Assembly (NCBI GenBank): GCA_003415625.1
Contig: PYIU01000003.1
Coordinates: forward strand, 4,960,001-5,024,000
Direction: 5' to 3'
Length of the DNA: 64,000 bases
Source: Aquanectria penicillioides
Lineage: Eukaryota; Ascomycota; Sordariomycetes; Hypocreales; Nectriaceae
Position 1 is the stretch's first letter; every line of letters begins with the position of its first letter. Shown in pieces: positions 11,008 through 22,408 of this stretch. The notes beneath the pieces were generated by a model. The model was not told where the DNA came from, made no database searches, and saw only the letters and a program-made list of their open reading frames with translations. The translations under genes and the position numbers were made by a program.

Positions 11008-11327
11008 GTCGAGGGCTTTTGGCGACACCGTGCTGTCGTAGTGAGACCGCGCCTAGCACGCCTTCCAAGCTAAAAAGTACGAGACGCGATTTGGTCCAAG
11101 CCTAGAATTACGTCACGTGCGCCTGACTCCATTGCCCACAGCCTCAGGTACCAAATACCGCGACCATGCGCCTTGATGAGCACACAAAGAAAGAGTGGCC
11201 TTCAGGGGATATGAAGGGATTCCCATTTTGGGTGAAGAGGGTTACGAAATCCCATGCATGAAAGTGCGGCTCTTATCGTTTTGGCTTCCACCATCTCCCC
11301 AGTTTGTCCGCCCCAGCCTTTTGCTCC
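11008..11327. promoter_or_regulatory. Short upstream region of the DUF3807 gene
   Basis: 320 bp containing 'tacgtcacgtgcg' near 11110, an E-box-type CACGTG next to an ACGTCA half site. The 3' flank of the next minus-strand gene lies here too. Confidence 0.4.
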
Positions 11328-11913
11328 CTACTTGGAACGAAGCAAGGCCAAGGCACTCTCAAATGCTCGCACAACTTCATTATCTGGATGCGCTGTTAGG
11401 ATACAGATGTAAAGATTTGCCTCGCTATCAGCACTTACAATGTTCTTGTTTCTGTGCCATGGTTTCTTCAGACAGGTTAACAAACCGGCGTCGAGTTTGC
11501 AAACGTTTTGCTGCGCGTTCATCGTCATGAGTTGATGCCGCGGATGCCCAAATTTTGAAGTACTAGTACAGCAAACGTCAGTGGCAATGTTGTAAATAGA
11601 TCAAACATTGACATACTTTAGAAAGCGCATCTGCGTGTTTTAGGATCTCCTTTTCATTTTCGTCTGCATCCCGTAGAGCCCTCTCGTATCGGGCTTCAAA
11701 GTCTTCCCAATCAAAGGACGCAAGGGTGCCAGGGGTACTGGGTGTGTTGGAATTATGGTCCACACCTGGCTCTGGGGTTTTCGCGTTGGAAACCGGCTGC
11801 TTTGGGGGGTCAGACATGATGGCTTCCTCCTCCACGATGTTGGGGTTCCTGGCGTATTCCGGCTCGCGATTCTGGTTCGTGTTGCTAGGCTGAGTGGGCA
11901 ACGGCGAGGCCAT
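11328..11913 (-). CDS. Small conserved coiled-coil protein (158 aa, three exons)
   Basis: Exons 11913-11617, 11562-11439, 11383-11328; introns GTATGT...CTAG, GTAAGT...CCAG; total 477 nt, phases close. The N-terminal 60 residues are polar and Pro/Ser-rich, the remainder is helical: FDWEDFEARYERALRDADE, ILKHADALSKYFKIWASAAS, then a basic coil (HDDERAAKRLQTRRRFVNLSEE) and an ending VVRAFESALALLRSK. I recognise the arrangement (W-DFE-RY ... YF-W---A--HD-ERA-KRL-TR) as a widespread filamentous-fungal family without knowing a function. It is divergent from ATG14 over a 686-bp gap. Confidence 0.75.
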
Positions 11914-12599
11914 GATGGAATGAATGAACAGGTAGCACGGTCCGTCACGTCGTATCTGATTGTCGACCGAGCAACCAGATATCTGCGAACGATACAGGAG
12001 CGTGATCTGTGCACAGGAGGTAGTTCCTTGGTCGTCAGTAAAACCTGGCCGACAACCTGACGCCCGACAACCACTCAGAATGGGCCGAAAATATTTCAGA
12101 GCGTGTTAAAAGATAGTTCCAGAAGCACACCTTAGTTCACAGTTATTGCAATAACTTGAAAACAGACTGAACTACAATATGCAGCGATTCAATGACGTTG
12201 TAAGCACAAAGAATGTACCCAGTGAATGTTGTCGAAGTTGACTAGTGGATGCGGCTGCAGGCCCCGTTTCAAGCCTCCCAGGCAACGTTGGAGGGAGCCT
12301 GCAACACCAGGGTAGGTCGATGTACTGGTTGGCTGCCTGCGCCCCAAATGTGGCTTAGTGCTGGTGCGCCACATCCCGCAGTTCGCCTCGTCAACCTCGT
12401 GACTCGCCCGTTCCAACCCTCTATGTCATCTGCCATTTCAACTTGATTATCTCAACTTAAGCGGAGTTGCAAATATGCCCATCGACTCTCCCCTTCAAGT
12501 CTTTTCAAATTGATTCATTTCACCCCAGTCTTTGAGTTCAAGGACATCGCAACAGCCACAACAGCGGGCCCAGTGGCATCCCGAACCAGGATTCCCAGG
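11914..12599. promoter_or_regulatory. Divergent promoter of the coiled-coil gene and ATG14
   Basis: 686 bp between two start codons on opposite strands. No repeated motif stands out. Small open frames are not convincing. Confidence 0.45.
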
Positions 12600-14063
12600 A
12601 TGGAGTGTGATATCTGCAACCGCAACCATGATACCCAGCGCCTACCATTCCTTTGCGCTGTCGACGCCAGGAACCAAATTTACGAAGGTCGCATAAAGAA
12701 CTTGCAACTATTATTAGAAAATGAGGGCCTCCAGAAAGAAATCAGCGAACTGTTGGGAGACACCACAACCCCAACCAAGGATCGCAAGGATTCCCTCCAG
12801 GCCCAGCAGCGGATGGCAGAGGACAGGACGACCCAAATCCTCGCTGCTGCTGACAAGCTCAGAAGTGACATTAAAGCTGCCAGGGAAGAGATCAAAGCCA
12901 GGAAAGCGGCCATCTCCCGCCGCAGATCCGATATCGCAGCCGTTTCTGATGGCTTGATAGAACGTAGAGTCAAGCAGCAGAAGGAAGTGGAAAAAGCGAT
13001 CAATGTGTCCAATTTCCACTGGTCACAGACTGCAGAGGACATGTCCCGGACTCGATCTTTTCTATGCACTGAGGCAGCCCTGCTCTACGGACTCGAGCGA
13101 GTGAAGAAGGGTCCCCCGGGTCGTTATGAATATTATCTAGGTGGTCACCCAGTGGTTGACCTCACAAGTATGAACTGTGAGTTTCGCCATTTCATGTACC
13201 TCACGGATGACTTACTAACAAGTTAATTTTCAGCACTCTCACCTGAGCTCATCTCAACATCATTGGCCCACATCTCTCATATTCTCATGCTCTCCTCTCA
13301 CTATCTCGCCATACGCCTCCCTGCAGCCATCACTCTTCCTCATCGTGACTATCCCCGACCAACGATCTTCAATCTGTCTAGCTCCTATAAGAACGGTGAC
13401 CCAAGCTTTCCGAGTCAGACAGGAATTTCCACTCCACCCTCAGACGCCAAGTACTCGGATTCGCAACATGTCCCCCGCCCAAGGCCCCTTTTCATCGACA
13501 AGCCTCTCCCGCAGCTTGCCAAGGAGGACCCTGCCACATTCTCGTACTTCGTTGAAGGTGTCACCCTGCTAGCGTATGACATTGCTTGGGCATGCAGCAC
13601 GCAAGGTGTTTCTGTTGGTGACAACACCTTCTTCGAAGACATCTGCAACATGGGTCGCAACCTGTACAGCCTCCTCATGAACCAGCAAGGGAATAGAGCT
13701 AGCATGCTCCCTGTCCCCTGCGCCCCCAAGGAGACCGATACAGAGCATGAGGACACGGATGTACAATCCAAATGGAGGGGTCGATTCTCCCATGGCACCA
13801 CCTATTATTTCCTCGGTGGCGTTGACGGCACCGAGTTCATGAGACACTTCAAATTACCAAGTCCCATTAAACTTGCTGACAGACTCAAGAAGAAGCTTGT
13901 CAGTGAGGCGCCAGCACCAGACTGGGAAGTACTTGACGATGATGCGTGGAAGGTGGAAGATGGCCCAGACAGCGAGAGCAACACTGCCAAAGATGCGTTG
14001 GCTGAGGGCAAAAGCTCCCCTCATCGTGGATCAAGTGGTTGGATGAAAGTCAAAAATAGATAG
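12600..14063 (+). CDS. ATG14: Atg14 / Barkor, autophagy-specific subunit of PI3-kinase complex I (468 aa)
   Basis: Atg14 targets Vps34-Vps15-Atg6 to the phagophore assembly site. Two exons: 12600-13176 and 13234-14063, intron GTGAGT...TTTTCAG, phase 1, reading DLTSMN/SLSPELISTS across the join. The start is the ATG of MECDICNRNHDTQRLPFLC, because the N-terminal cysteine motif (CxxC...C) opens Atg14 family proteins. Coiled coils fill about residues 60-155 (LQLLLENEGLQKEISELL; KLRSDIKAAREEIKARKA). The C-terminal half has the family blocks LSSHYLAIRLPAAITLPH, DYPRPTIFNL, FVEGVTLLAYDIAWACSTQ and FEDICNMGRNLYSLL. The tail is acidic then basic. Atg6, which binds this subunit, is encoded 9 kb to the left. 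Confidence 0.93.
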
Positions 14064-14397
14064 AATCCACTGCGCTTGTCTTGGGCAAATCTCATAGATG
14101 TACGGGGAATACAAAATCCACTCTCCTCCAAGCCAGAATAATAGTCCAAGGAAGCATCTCATTCGCTTGCTTCTCCTTAGCCAGAGAAAGCCCATGCAAA
14201 AAAAAATTTGACAATATTAGCCCTATATAAGTGTTGCAAATGTTTCTTTACACTCCTTTGGTTTATAGGGTCCACTATCATAAGGGTCACGTCTTCCTCT
14301 TCCTCCACCCACCAGGTACCGGTAGGATTGTCAAGGAGTCACCGCACCCCATTTTCTTCACAATTGTACAGTCCGATAAAAACAAACCAACAAGTAC
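14064..14397. other. Intergenic between convergent ATG14 and orphan gene
   Basis: A tail-to-tail spacer of about 330 bp; 'caaaaaaaaatttgacaata' near 14196 is a plausible 3'-processing A-rich site. No gene. Confidence 0.4.
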
Positions 14398-17064
14398 TCA
14401 TTCTCCTTCCAACTTCTCCCTTCCCTCTCCAGTTTTCTCAAGATGTTGGATCATCGTGGCTGGCGATACCACGCTGACGCTCGGCCTGGGTGTGGCAAGT
14501 GATTTGGTCAGACTGCTCATGTCGTCCTCTGGAATACTAGATGAAGGGCCACTCTGGGCTGGTAATCCCGCTTTCGGTCGCCGAGGAGAATGAAACAACG
14601 GGGCCTTCTTGTTCTGTCCGTTTACGTATCTCCTTTTGAGCCTTTCCAAATCTCTTTGTTGAAGATCCACCTGCTGCTTGGGTTCCGGAATATCAGATTG
14701 TTGGCCTTCAAGAAGATCGAGTCCAGTAGTCGGATTTGAGCAGGCGTTGATTACTGGATTTCCTCCAGGAAGTATGAGGCCACCCAGCCTCATAACCGGG
14801 ACGTGGTCGTCCAGATCAGGATTTTCCTTCGCCTGGGGAGATCCGGGGTTGGGTACATTTGGAATTGGGTTTCCTCCTGGAAGCATCAAACCATCGGAAT
14901 CCATGACAGGCACCTGTCCAGGTGGCTCAATCCGATTCCTTTGGTCAGGTGATGACAACTTAGAGGAGTCATTGATGTCGATGGTATCAGTCGCGTGGCT
15001 CTCTTGTTGCTGGTTCATATCTTCTTCAAACGCAGCGATCAGGGCCATTTCCAAATCTAGATTGAATTCCTCATCTGTCATCTCAACCTCAACTCCAGAA
15101 TAGGTCTCGGCGGACATACTCTGGCCTCCGGAGGTAGGCAGGTAGTTCTCTTCAAGATTAGCATCCCCCATAACCAAGTCCTCAGATCCCAGAATAATAG
15201 TCTTTCCGTCCGAATCATCTTCCATTTCGATGTCCTGCAAGTGACTTGGCGGACCAGCCATGATTGAACCTCCAGTTTGCTCACTCGGCATTGTGTCAAC
15301 GTCCATTTGTATATCTAAATTATCAACGTTCTCAGGTAAGACAAACAACGAGGTATGCTCAGAGGTCTCTGTAGATGACTTCTCCTGTTCAGGTATTTCT
15401 ATCCCCTCATTACAGAGCGCGTTTAGCCGAGCATTCAGCTCATCTTCAGAAAGTGACATATGCTCAGTATCAGATTCGTTATCTGCTGAGTACAAATACT
15501 CTTCAATTGATATATTGCCGTCAACTTTCATAGGGTCGTCGTTGTCGAAAGCGACATGAGTGGCACCAGTGTTGACAGATTGAATTGTCTCGTCGTCAAT
15601 TTGCTCACTTGGAATTTTATCAATTTTAATATTCTCGACAGCATCCTCGGCCGTTTCAGAAGCTAGAACCAGAGACAACTCGAGGGTATCCGCCAACGGC
15701 ATTGAGTCAGGCAACGAGGGGCAGTCTTCAATGGGTTGCATAAAGCTTCGAGGGGCTTCAGCCATTTGTAAGGTATCTGCTGTCTCAAAAGCCGCGGTAT
15801 TCTTTGCATCCTTTGGGCGCCGTGGTGGCTCTGCATCGGTTTCACTTTCTGGATCAGCCATCTTTGGAACATCGGAGACATTATAACTAGCTTCGCTCCC
15901 AGTTCGTACGTCCTTGTGGTCATCATTTGCAGAGATAACGTCGAGGACAGATGTTTTTCTATTGCACGATTCTTGCTGACTGGTATCTTCTTCCGAATAG
16001 ATATTAGATTCGCGTGGGGTTGTTAGTATTTCGGTTGAGGTTGGCATGTCTCCACCCAAGACTAGGGCCTTCTCTTGAGTCTGCTTCTCGTCACAGTTTG
16101 TTCTTAGAGTATCAGTCGATTGGATACCATTAAACTCCACCCCTCTAATTTCGTCAGGACATTTTTCTCTCTTTTTAATCCCGCCGTGAACATGTGGTGA
16201 TACAGAAACTTTGTTGTCGGTGATCAACTCGGAACTCCCTGTATTTGCCCTCAAATCAATAAAGGACCTCCAAGCACCTTCATCTGTCTGTGTGCAACCG
16301 TATATATAGTTGGGCAGGTTGAGCCGTGATCTAAGACGTGCAGTTTTGCTAGCCTCCCGTATAAAGGATCCCGGTCTGGATGGCGGGAACATGAGAAATG
16401 GTAGTTGAAGAAGCGTGGACAGCTCCGGGTTTTGAGAGGCGCATGTGAGAGGGTCCTTTGCGAGTTGAAGCCTCGGTGCTCGTCTTCGCGTTTCTGCATC
16501 CTTAGAAAGAAGATTCTTAATCTCCAGATCGGCCTTGGAGCCCGAAGAAGCAGGCATATAACATTCTACCCAGACCTCTGGGAAAGAAATCTCATAGTCA
16601 ATATTTGACTGAATGAAATTTATGAATTGAGCAACTATCTCCTTAATTTTAATAGGTGTTTTAATCAAGGAGAGTAGGACGATTTGTGTGAGAAGGAGGA
16701 ACCATCCGTGAAAAAGGTCATCGAAAATGAACTTGTCTCTCATGCTATGGTGGCTAACCTCGCGGTTCCATGGCTTGGGGCTTTGAAAGAATAGAGCACA
16801 GCCCAAGAGAAGCGCCCAGAAGTTGATTTTGACGTTCTTGACTAGATGGCGAAAACAGAGAGAGAGAATCATGCACCAAACTAATGGAGGAGCTTTCCAA
16901 ATAGTCCAGGCGATGTGATAAAGGGCTAAAAGCATGGGGCGGCCCAAAGCAAGGAAAATGTTATTATAATCTTGCCCAAAACAGGTCTCAAGGTCGCTAT
17001 AGCAAGCGATAAGGTCACTGGAGCTCCTCGACACTGTGTTCCAGATGAGACAAATGACCTCCAT
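14398..17064 (-). CDS. Orphan protein: N-terminal membrane part, long acidic tail with a duplicated motif (888 aa)
   Basis: A single uninterrupted frame of 888 codons with start ATG at 17064. Residues about 33-160 contain three or four hydrophobic segments (FLALGRPMLLALYHIAW; PLVWCMILSLCF; FWALLLGCALFF; HGWFLLLTQIVLLSLI), then a region of mixed composition to about 300. The remainder is acidic and Ser/Thr/Glu-rich, with two PSEQ words and a stretch FNLDLEMALIAAFEED that weakly resembles a ubiquitin-interacting motif. Near the C-terminus the motif PVM-x4-GL-[MI]-LPGGNP occurs twice (DNA about 14865-14925 and 14753-14806). The C-terminus has a basic segment (LERLKRRYVNGQNKKAP). I do not recognise it and suspect a lineage-restricted gene. 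An upstream exon cannot be excluded. Confidence 0.7.
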   Translation of the reverse strand: MEVICLIWNTVSRSSSDLIACYSDLETCFGQDYNNIFLALGRPMLLALYHIAWTIWKAPPLVWCMILSLCFRHLVKNVKINFWALLLGCALFFQSPKPWNREVSHHSMRDKFIFDDLFHGWFLLLTQIVLLSLIKTPIKIKEIVAQFINFIQSNIDYEISFPEVWVECYMPASSGSKADLEIKNLLSKDAETRRRAPRLQLAKDPLTCASQNPELSTLLQLPFLMFPPSRPGSFIREASKTARLRSRLNLPNYIYGCTQTDEGAWRSFIDLRANTGSSELITDNKVSVSPHVHGGIKKREKCPDEIRGVEFNGIQSTDTLRTNCDEKQTQEKALVLGGDMPTSTEILTTPRESNIYSEEDTSQQESCNRKTSVLDVISANDDHKDVRTGSEASYNVSDVPKMADPESETDAEPPRRPKDAKNTAAFETADTLQMAEAPRSFMQPIEDCPSLPDSMPLADTLELSLVLASETAEDAVENIKIDKIPSEQIDDETIQSVNTGATHVAFDNDDPMKVDGNISIEEYLYSADNESDTEHMSLSEDELNARLNALCNEGIEIPEQEKSSTETSEHTSLFVLPENVDNLDIQMDVDTMPSEQTGGSIMAGPPSHLQDIEMEDDSDGKTIILGSEDLVMGDANLEENYLPTSGGQSMSAETYSGVEVEMTDEEFNLDLEMALIAAFEEDMNQQQESHATDTIDINDSSKLSSPDQRNRIEPPGQVPVMDSDGLMLPGGNPIPNVPNPGSPQAKENPDLDDHVPVMRLGGLILPGGNPVINACSNPTTGLDLLEGQQSDIPEPKQQVDLQQRDLERLKRRYVNGQNKKAPLFHSPRRPKAGLPAQSGPSSSIPEDDMSSLTKSLATPRPSVSVVSPATMIQHLEKTGEGREKLEGE

Positions 17065-17938
17065 CCTTCTTTCTGGTTCGCCTCGTTGGCGAAATCCGGC
17101 GTTCAGGCGGTCGTGAGGTTATGTGTCGCAAAGAGTAATATGCAGAGTATCGAGGGCGCAGCCCAAGGACAATTCGTAGAAGTCAATATTTGAGAGCAGT
17201 CGTGTTATGTGGAATTTCTAAAGGTGAGAGAAAAGGAGATGCAGGGAAGGGGGAGTGATATAAGGAGCAAAAGGTCCTTGGGCCACTGCAAAATACTTGC
17301 TCAACTGCCTACCTACTTAGTCGGCAGCTATCATGGTGGCTGTTCGCAATCTATCAACAGCTGACAACAGATGGCGTCGTGTTTCACCGTTGCTGCTTCG
17401 TTTGTTCGCGGTCGTGAAAGGATGGTTGGCAGCGAATCAAAGCAAACAGCGATGGGAACTGGTCACATTTGAACAACGTTTTGTTGAGAACAGTCAATCA
17501 TGGCAATAGGCAGAATCTTCCAGGCATTAGAAGACCCATCTCACAATGCTCAATATCTAGGCAATCGTCAGAAGTGGATAATAGGGCGGTTGAGGCTGGA
17601 AGGAATTGACACGGTCAATGGTATTTCGTCTTCTCTTTCTACGACCTCAACATCCAACTCTCGACACCAGCCGCAATCCCTGACCGCGCGAGGGATCCGT
17701 CGTAGGGTGGCAGCGTCACTAGTCATTTAAGCCTACAGTAAATCAAAATCGCATTCAGGTTCATGTTCATGTTCATGTTCATGTTAACGTTCTTCGGCCC
17801 AACCAACAAACAAACAAATGGGTCACGCAAGTGCCATACGTGTACAAACAAGGTATCTCTCTCCGACCAACGCCATTGTCTCCATCAGTCATGTTCCCAA
17901 ACGCTTCGTTACTCATTGCCCAATTCGATCCGACATGT
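17065..17938. other. Intergenic 0.9 kb: orphan-gene promoter and SPC7 3' flank
   Basis: Contains 'ctgcctacctacttagtcgg' near 17307 and a hexamer microsatellite at 17760-17785. The open frame at 17500-17730 has no recognisable features. Confidence 0.45.
17760..17785. repeat. (TTCATG)n microsatellite
   Basis: Four consecutive copies of TTCATG are read directly in the sequence. Confidence 0.85.
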
Positions 17939-20900
17939 TTACTTTCTTCCCCTTGCGATCAACCTTGCATGCAACTCAACCAGTATATCGCTCCACTCCT
18001 CGTCTACGGCGCCAACCTGCTGGCCCATCCTCGCAGCCAGGTACTCGCCCACCTTAGCAACATTAAAGTGTTCACCGTACACTACTTTAGCCTCGGGGGC
18101 AATGGCCACATCGAGTCCATCAGGGCCACTCTGGCCACTGAGGTGCATAGTAGCCTCCACTCGAGTCTCGAGTGGGACCAGCAGCAAGGATGCTGTCACA
18201 GCAATGCTTGAATCCGACGTCTTCTCAATTGTTGTCGGAAACGTAGCATTAACACAACTAATTTGTGATGACACCCAGTTCGCTTTGTCCCAAGCGACTC
18301 GGACGATATTGAGGAGGTGTGAAGTCTCCGTTCGGCTCTGAGGAAGAGCTCGAACATGATCTCGGATGCACTGAAGGAAAAACTCCTTCTCGGCAACCTT
18401 CGGCAGCGGATCGCGTTCCCTTGTGTCAGCAATATACCAGAGATCGATCCTGGAGTTCGGCCGATGCGTTTTGAACGACGTAATATCGAACACTATTTCG
18501 ATTTCCCTCCTATATGCCATGGACAGCGTCGTGCCAGAGATGCCAGTCACAGACCAACCATGTTCCTTCTCAATAGCATCGGCATGGGCTATAGTTGCAA
18601 GTCAGCAAAAGGGTTCGGAGTTTCAATCGAATAGAAAGAAACGTACCTTTGAGGCCATTAACTTCCGTGCTCGTCCAACCACGGCATTCTTCGCGGACGT
18701 TTTCTGATTCTTTGATGTCCTCAAGATATTGTTTCTTCTGGGCGGTCAAGGATTCGACATCCGTCTCTGACGTTTGGAATTGCTCTCGAAGCTGTGCAAT
18801 GAGCTTCTTCTTCTGCTCAATGTCTTCATCCAGGGATAATAACTCCTCACGGGCGCCCTCAAGTTCAGATGGGTCGCAGTCGGCAAGTTCTTTTGCAACT
18901 TCCTCAAGATTGTTGCTCTCTTCGACAAGGGAATTGTAGCGAGATTGGATGCCTGGCATGACTGATTCAAGAAGAGTCTGTTGCTTCTCTAGGATCTCCT
19001 TATCGGCGTCCATTCCTCTATCGATCTTCAAAAGGCCTTCCTTAAGCCCATCTTGAAGCATCATGCGCCACTCATACCACATGGCCTTGCTCAAAAGCCG
19101 GGCATGGGTCTTGACGTTCTTAAACTGGTTGTCCATGAGTGCCTTGACGTCGGGTGTGGCAGCCATATACTCTCTAAACAGGGGCGGGTTCTCTTCAAAT
19201 GTGTCCGTCTCGATCTCTTTGACTATGCGTCGTCCTTCAGAGATGTACTTCTTTAGTTCCCGGCATGAGTGCTGATACAACTCTAACATGGGTACCGTGC
19301 AAGCGCCAGCTACGACACATTTCTCAAGAGACATATCGTCTTCACCTTCGGCAGAAAACCCGTCCGGTAAAGTCCCAGGAACAGTTGTGTGGCGGCGCTT
19401 CGTAGTAGTCAACTCCATGAAGCGAATGGATGTCATGTTCAGAAAGTCCTGGAGATGAATCCGCTCCTCATCAGCTTCATTCACGAGTCGGCTAGCATCC
19501 TTGACGGTCGAGTCGGAGAAGTTCACAGTGTGATCAGTGTGATCATCTTGGACATCTTTAAACCGACCCTTGTTCTTTGGGCTTTTTGCCGGGCTGGTTC
19601 TCGTCGGGGTCGGTGTGGAAGTGTTGAGATTTGGCTGGAGACTCATTCGAAGAGATCTTGTGAGTCGGCCAGTCGTCTCAGCCTTGGAAGGTGGCTGCTG
19701 CAGCTTGATGTTCTTGACGGGACTGCTCTGATGCCCCTTAAGCCTTTTAACTCCATCATTTTCCTCGGCCTCTTCCTCTTCATCTAGCTCACTTGGTCGC
19801 TTACCGAGAACGCCCTTAGCGCTTCCAACATGAAGGCTCTTGCGGCCCCTCAAGGGGTTTCGCTTGGGGCTCAGGCTATCGATCATCTCTCTAAGATTGA
19901 GGGTAGCTTCCTTATCGTCTTGAGATCCATCAGCTTCGCGTTCAAAGATTTTGCGTCGATTTTCTTTGTCTTCTTCGTCTTGTCGCTCTTTGTCCACTTC
20001 ATCGGCCAGCTCCTTGGGGTCCTGGAATGAGACTCCTTTCTGCCCCGGAATGAACTCTCTTGCCATGTCGCCAATAGAGCCCCTTCGGTCAAATAAAGCC
20101 ACAATCTGCGGCGACCCAAGGCCAGCACGATCAGCACCCAGGCCCGAAAGCCTGCGAGTTTTCGGAGTCAAGATGACGGTCGGAGTTCTGTTTCCAGTCG
20201 CAGAATCTTGCTGGAAAATGCTTTTTCTTCGAGGAGACTTTGTCGGCGAGGGTGTTCTCGTATTTGACTTGGCCGACGAGGGCCTCTTTGGCGACGCAGA
20301 GCGCGAATTCCGTCCGGAGCTCTTTGGAGTTACTTTGGCAGAGATTGAGTCCGCACCGGGTGTCGACGGCTTCACTGGACTTGGAGTCTGAGCCTTGCGT
20401 GATATCGACCGCGGTGTCGTCGTAAAGTTCATGGGTGAAGAGTTTTGTTCGGGGGTTGAAACCCGGGGTCCTGTGCTTCGCCGCAAAGCCTTCCCGTGAA
20501 AGGCTGACAGACCAGGACTAATAGTTTCGGGAGACTCAGCAGGGGTTGGCGAAGCTACTCGCTGCTTCTCAGATGAAGTTTGGTTGACTGTTGTGATAGC
20601 TGCCTTGACAGGGCTGTCTGGCGTATCGGCTTCATACTCCATGATCTGTTTCCCGAGTGCTCGTGAGCCATTTACAAGGTTGTTGATAATGCCGCCAATA
20701 GCTGTCGTCATCTCCATGCCCATTGTAACATCCAGGCCATCTTCCTCCTCATCCTCTTCTTGTTCTTGTTCGTCTCTGTTGTCGCGAGAAACAGAGACAA
20801 TTCGACCAACTCCCATAGTCATATCCATATCCATTGCAGAATCATCAACGTCAAGATTCTGGGTTTTGTTAAGTGTCCTACTTCTAGCAGCCGCAATGCT

Positions 20901-22408
20901 TTTCCTCTTCTGTTGGGGTAGCACGCCACCTATTACGGTTGTAAATTCCATCGACATGTCCTCATTGTCGTCTGATTGATTGTCCTCTTCTTGTGCCGGT
21001 CGGTGGATACCGCCAATGGCAGTAGTAAATTCCATGGTTGCCTCTTCCATTGGTATTTCTTCTTCTTCTTCTTCCTCTTCCTCTGTTGCTGCTGGTTGTT
21101 GCTTTTGTGCTTGAGCTTGGGGAACAATGCCACCAAACGCCCGCGTCACATCCATCGACATCTCCTCCTCCGGCTCGTTGACTTGAGCTATCGCAGGTTT
21201 GATAATTCCACCCACTGCCCGGGTCATATCCATATCCATGTCCATTTCCATGTCCATGTCCATGTCGGTGTCTTCATTGCCTGATTGTTGGGAGAGTTGA
21301 GGTTGCGGTGGAGCCGGGAGGTTTTCTTGGTCTTGGGCTGCATTATTCTGCTTATTTCCCTGGTTACCCCCCCATCCAAACGAGGGAATAAACTCTTCGC
21401 CATCGTCAAGCCCATCGTCACTATCCTCTCCGAGACGCTGGGTTCCAGCCCTTCGTGCGGCCAACCTCAGGGCTTCATCAAGAGTGGACGATTCCCCAGT
21501 TTCGTCTACAGATCTGTCTGAAGCAGCAGTAGTTCCAGTAACCTCTTCTGTGTCGATAGTCATCATGGTCCCGTCATCAGAGTCGCTATTTGAGTCTTCA
21601 TCCTCAACATCATTGACTTCTTCAATCGCATCTGCAGGCTCGGAATCATCGCTGTAGACGGATGAAGCATTAGTGTCATCTTCAGAGTCATGAAAATTGA
21701 GGGGGGGAAGCCCAGAGCTTCGTCGTCGCTTCTTTTGTTGGAGTTCTTCGTTTTCGGTGTCGTTTTGTTGCTGTCGAGCAGAGTTCCGCCTTGTTGAATC
21801 CGTGGACGTGGTTGAATCCTGCATGTATTCGATCTCATGAAAAGTGTGGAGCGTTGCCTCAGCCGCGAAAGACACTCGGCGGTTAGCCAGGGACTTGCGA
21901 CGAGCATCACGGCGGTCACGCTCCTCTCGTTCTCTTGCGGCAGCCTGTTGCTCCTCCTCTGTTCGAAGGGCAATCTTTGAACCATTCAGTTCCGCTCCCA
22001 TTGGGTTGACGATGGTGTTTTCTTGGGTGGGCTCTCCCAAATCGATCAAATCTGGCTGCTTGGCCTTCATAGGCGGAATCTCGGGGAGCGCAGGAATAGT
22101 CGGCTTCAAGATGGAGCGCGGGGGCTTTGGAGGCGCTGCTATAGACTGAGCAGAATTAGAAGCTGCACAAAATATCAGGATGTTTCCTCTCTTACTGCGC
22201 GACGATTACCGCTACCTTGCCTAAGGGCATCCAAACCGCCGGGGCCCAAACTTTTGCTCCGTGACTTCTTTCGACTGGCGGCCAGGGTGCTTGCAACATC
22301 GATGGTGGCATTTTCCTTTTCCATTGTCCTTCGCATATCTGTGTGTGAGCTAAGAGACTTCCGCGTACGCCGCGTTGCGGGTAGCGTGGCCTCAGCTGAG
22401 GGTGCCAT
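17939..22408 (-). CDS. SPC7: Spc7/Spc105/KNL1 kinetochore scaffold (about 1452 aa)
   Basis: KNL1 links microtubules to the inner kinetochore and, when its MELT repeats are phosphorylated by Mps1, recruits Bub1-Bub3. Exons: 22408-22216, 22162-18647, 18588-17939. The second intron (GTACGT...CTATAG) is firm. The first is less so: donor G/GTAGCG at 22215 fits phase and a CTGAT branch site, but G/GTAATC slightly downstream also fits. Motifs in order: SILK (about 81-84) and RVSF (about 160-163), the two PP1 docking sites of KNL1; an acidic region; six MELT-like repeats at about 375-560 (MDMTRAVGGI, MDVTRAFGGI, MEFTTAIGGI, MEFTTVIGGV, MDMTMGVGRI, MEMTTAIGGI); a Ser/Pro-basic region; then the Spc7 domain from about 970 (LQDFLNMTSIRFMELTT), coiled coil and the C-terminal RWD-type part. 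It is divergent from RPS11. Confidence 0.96.
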
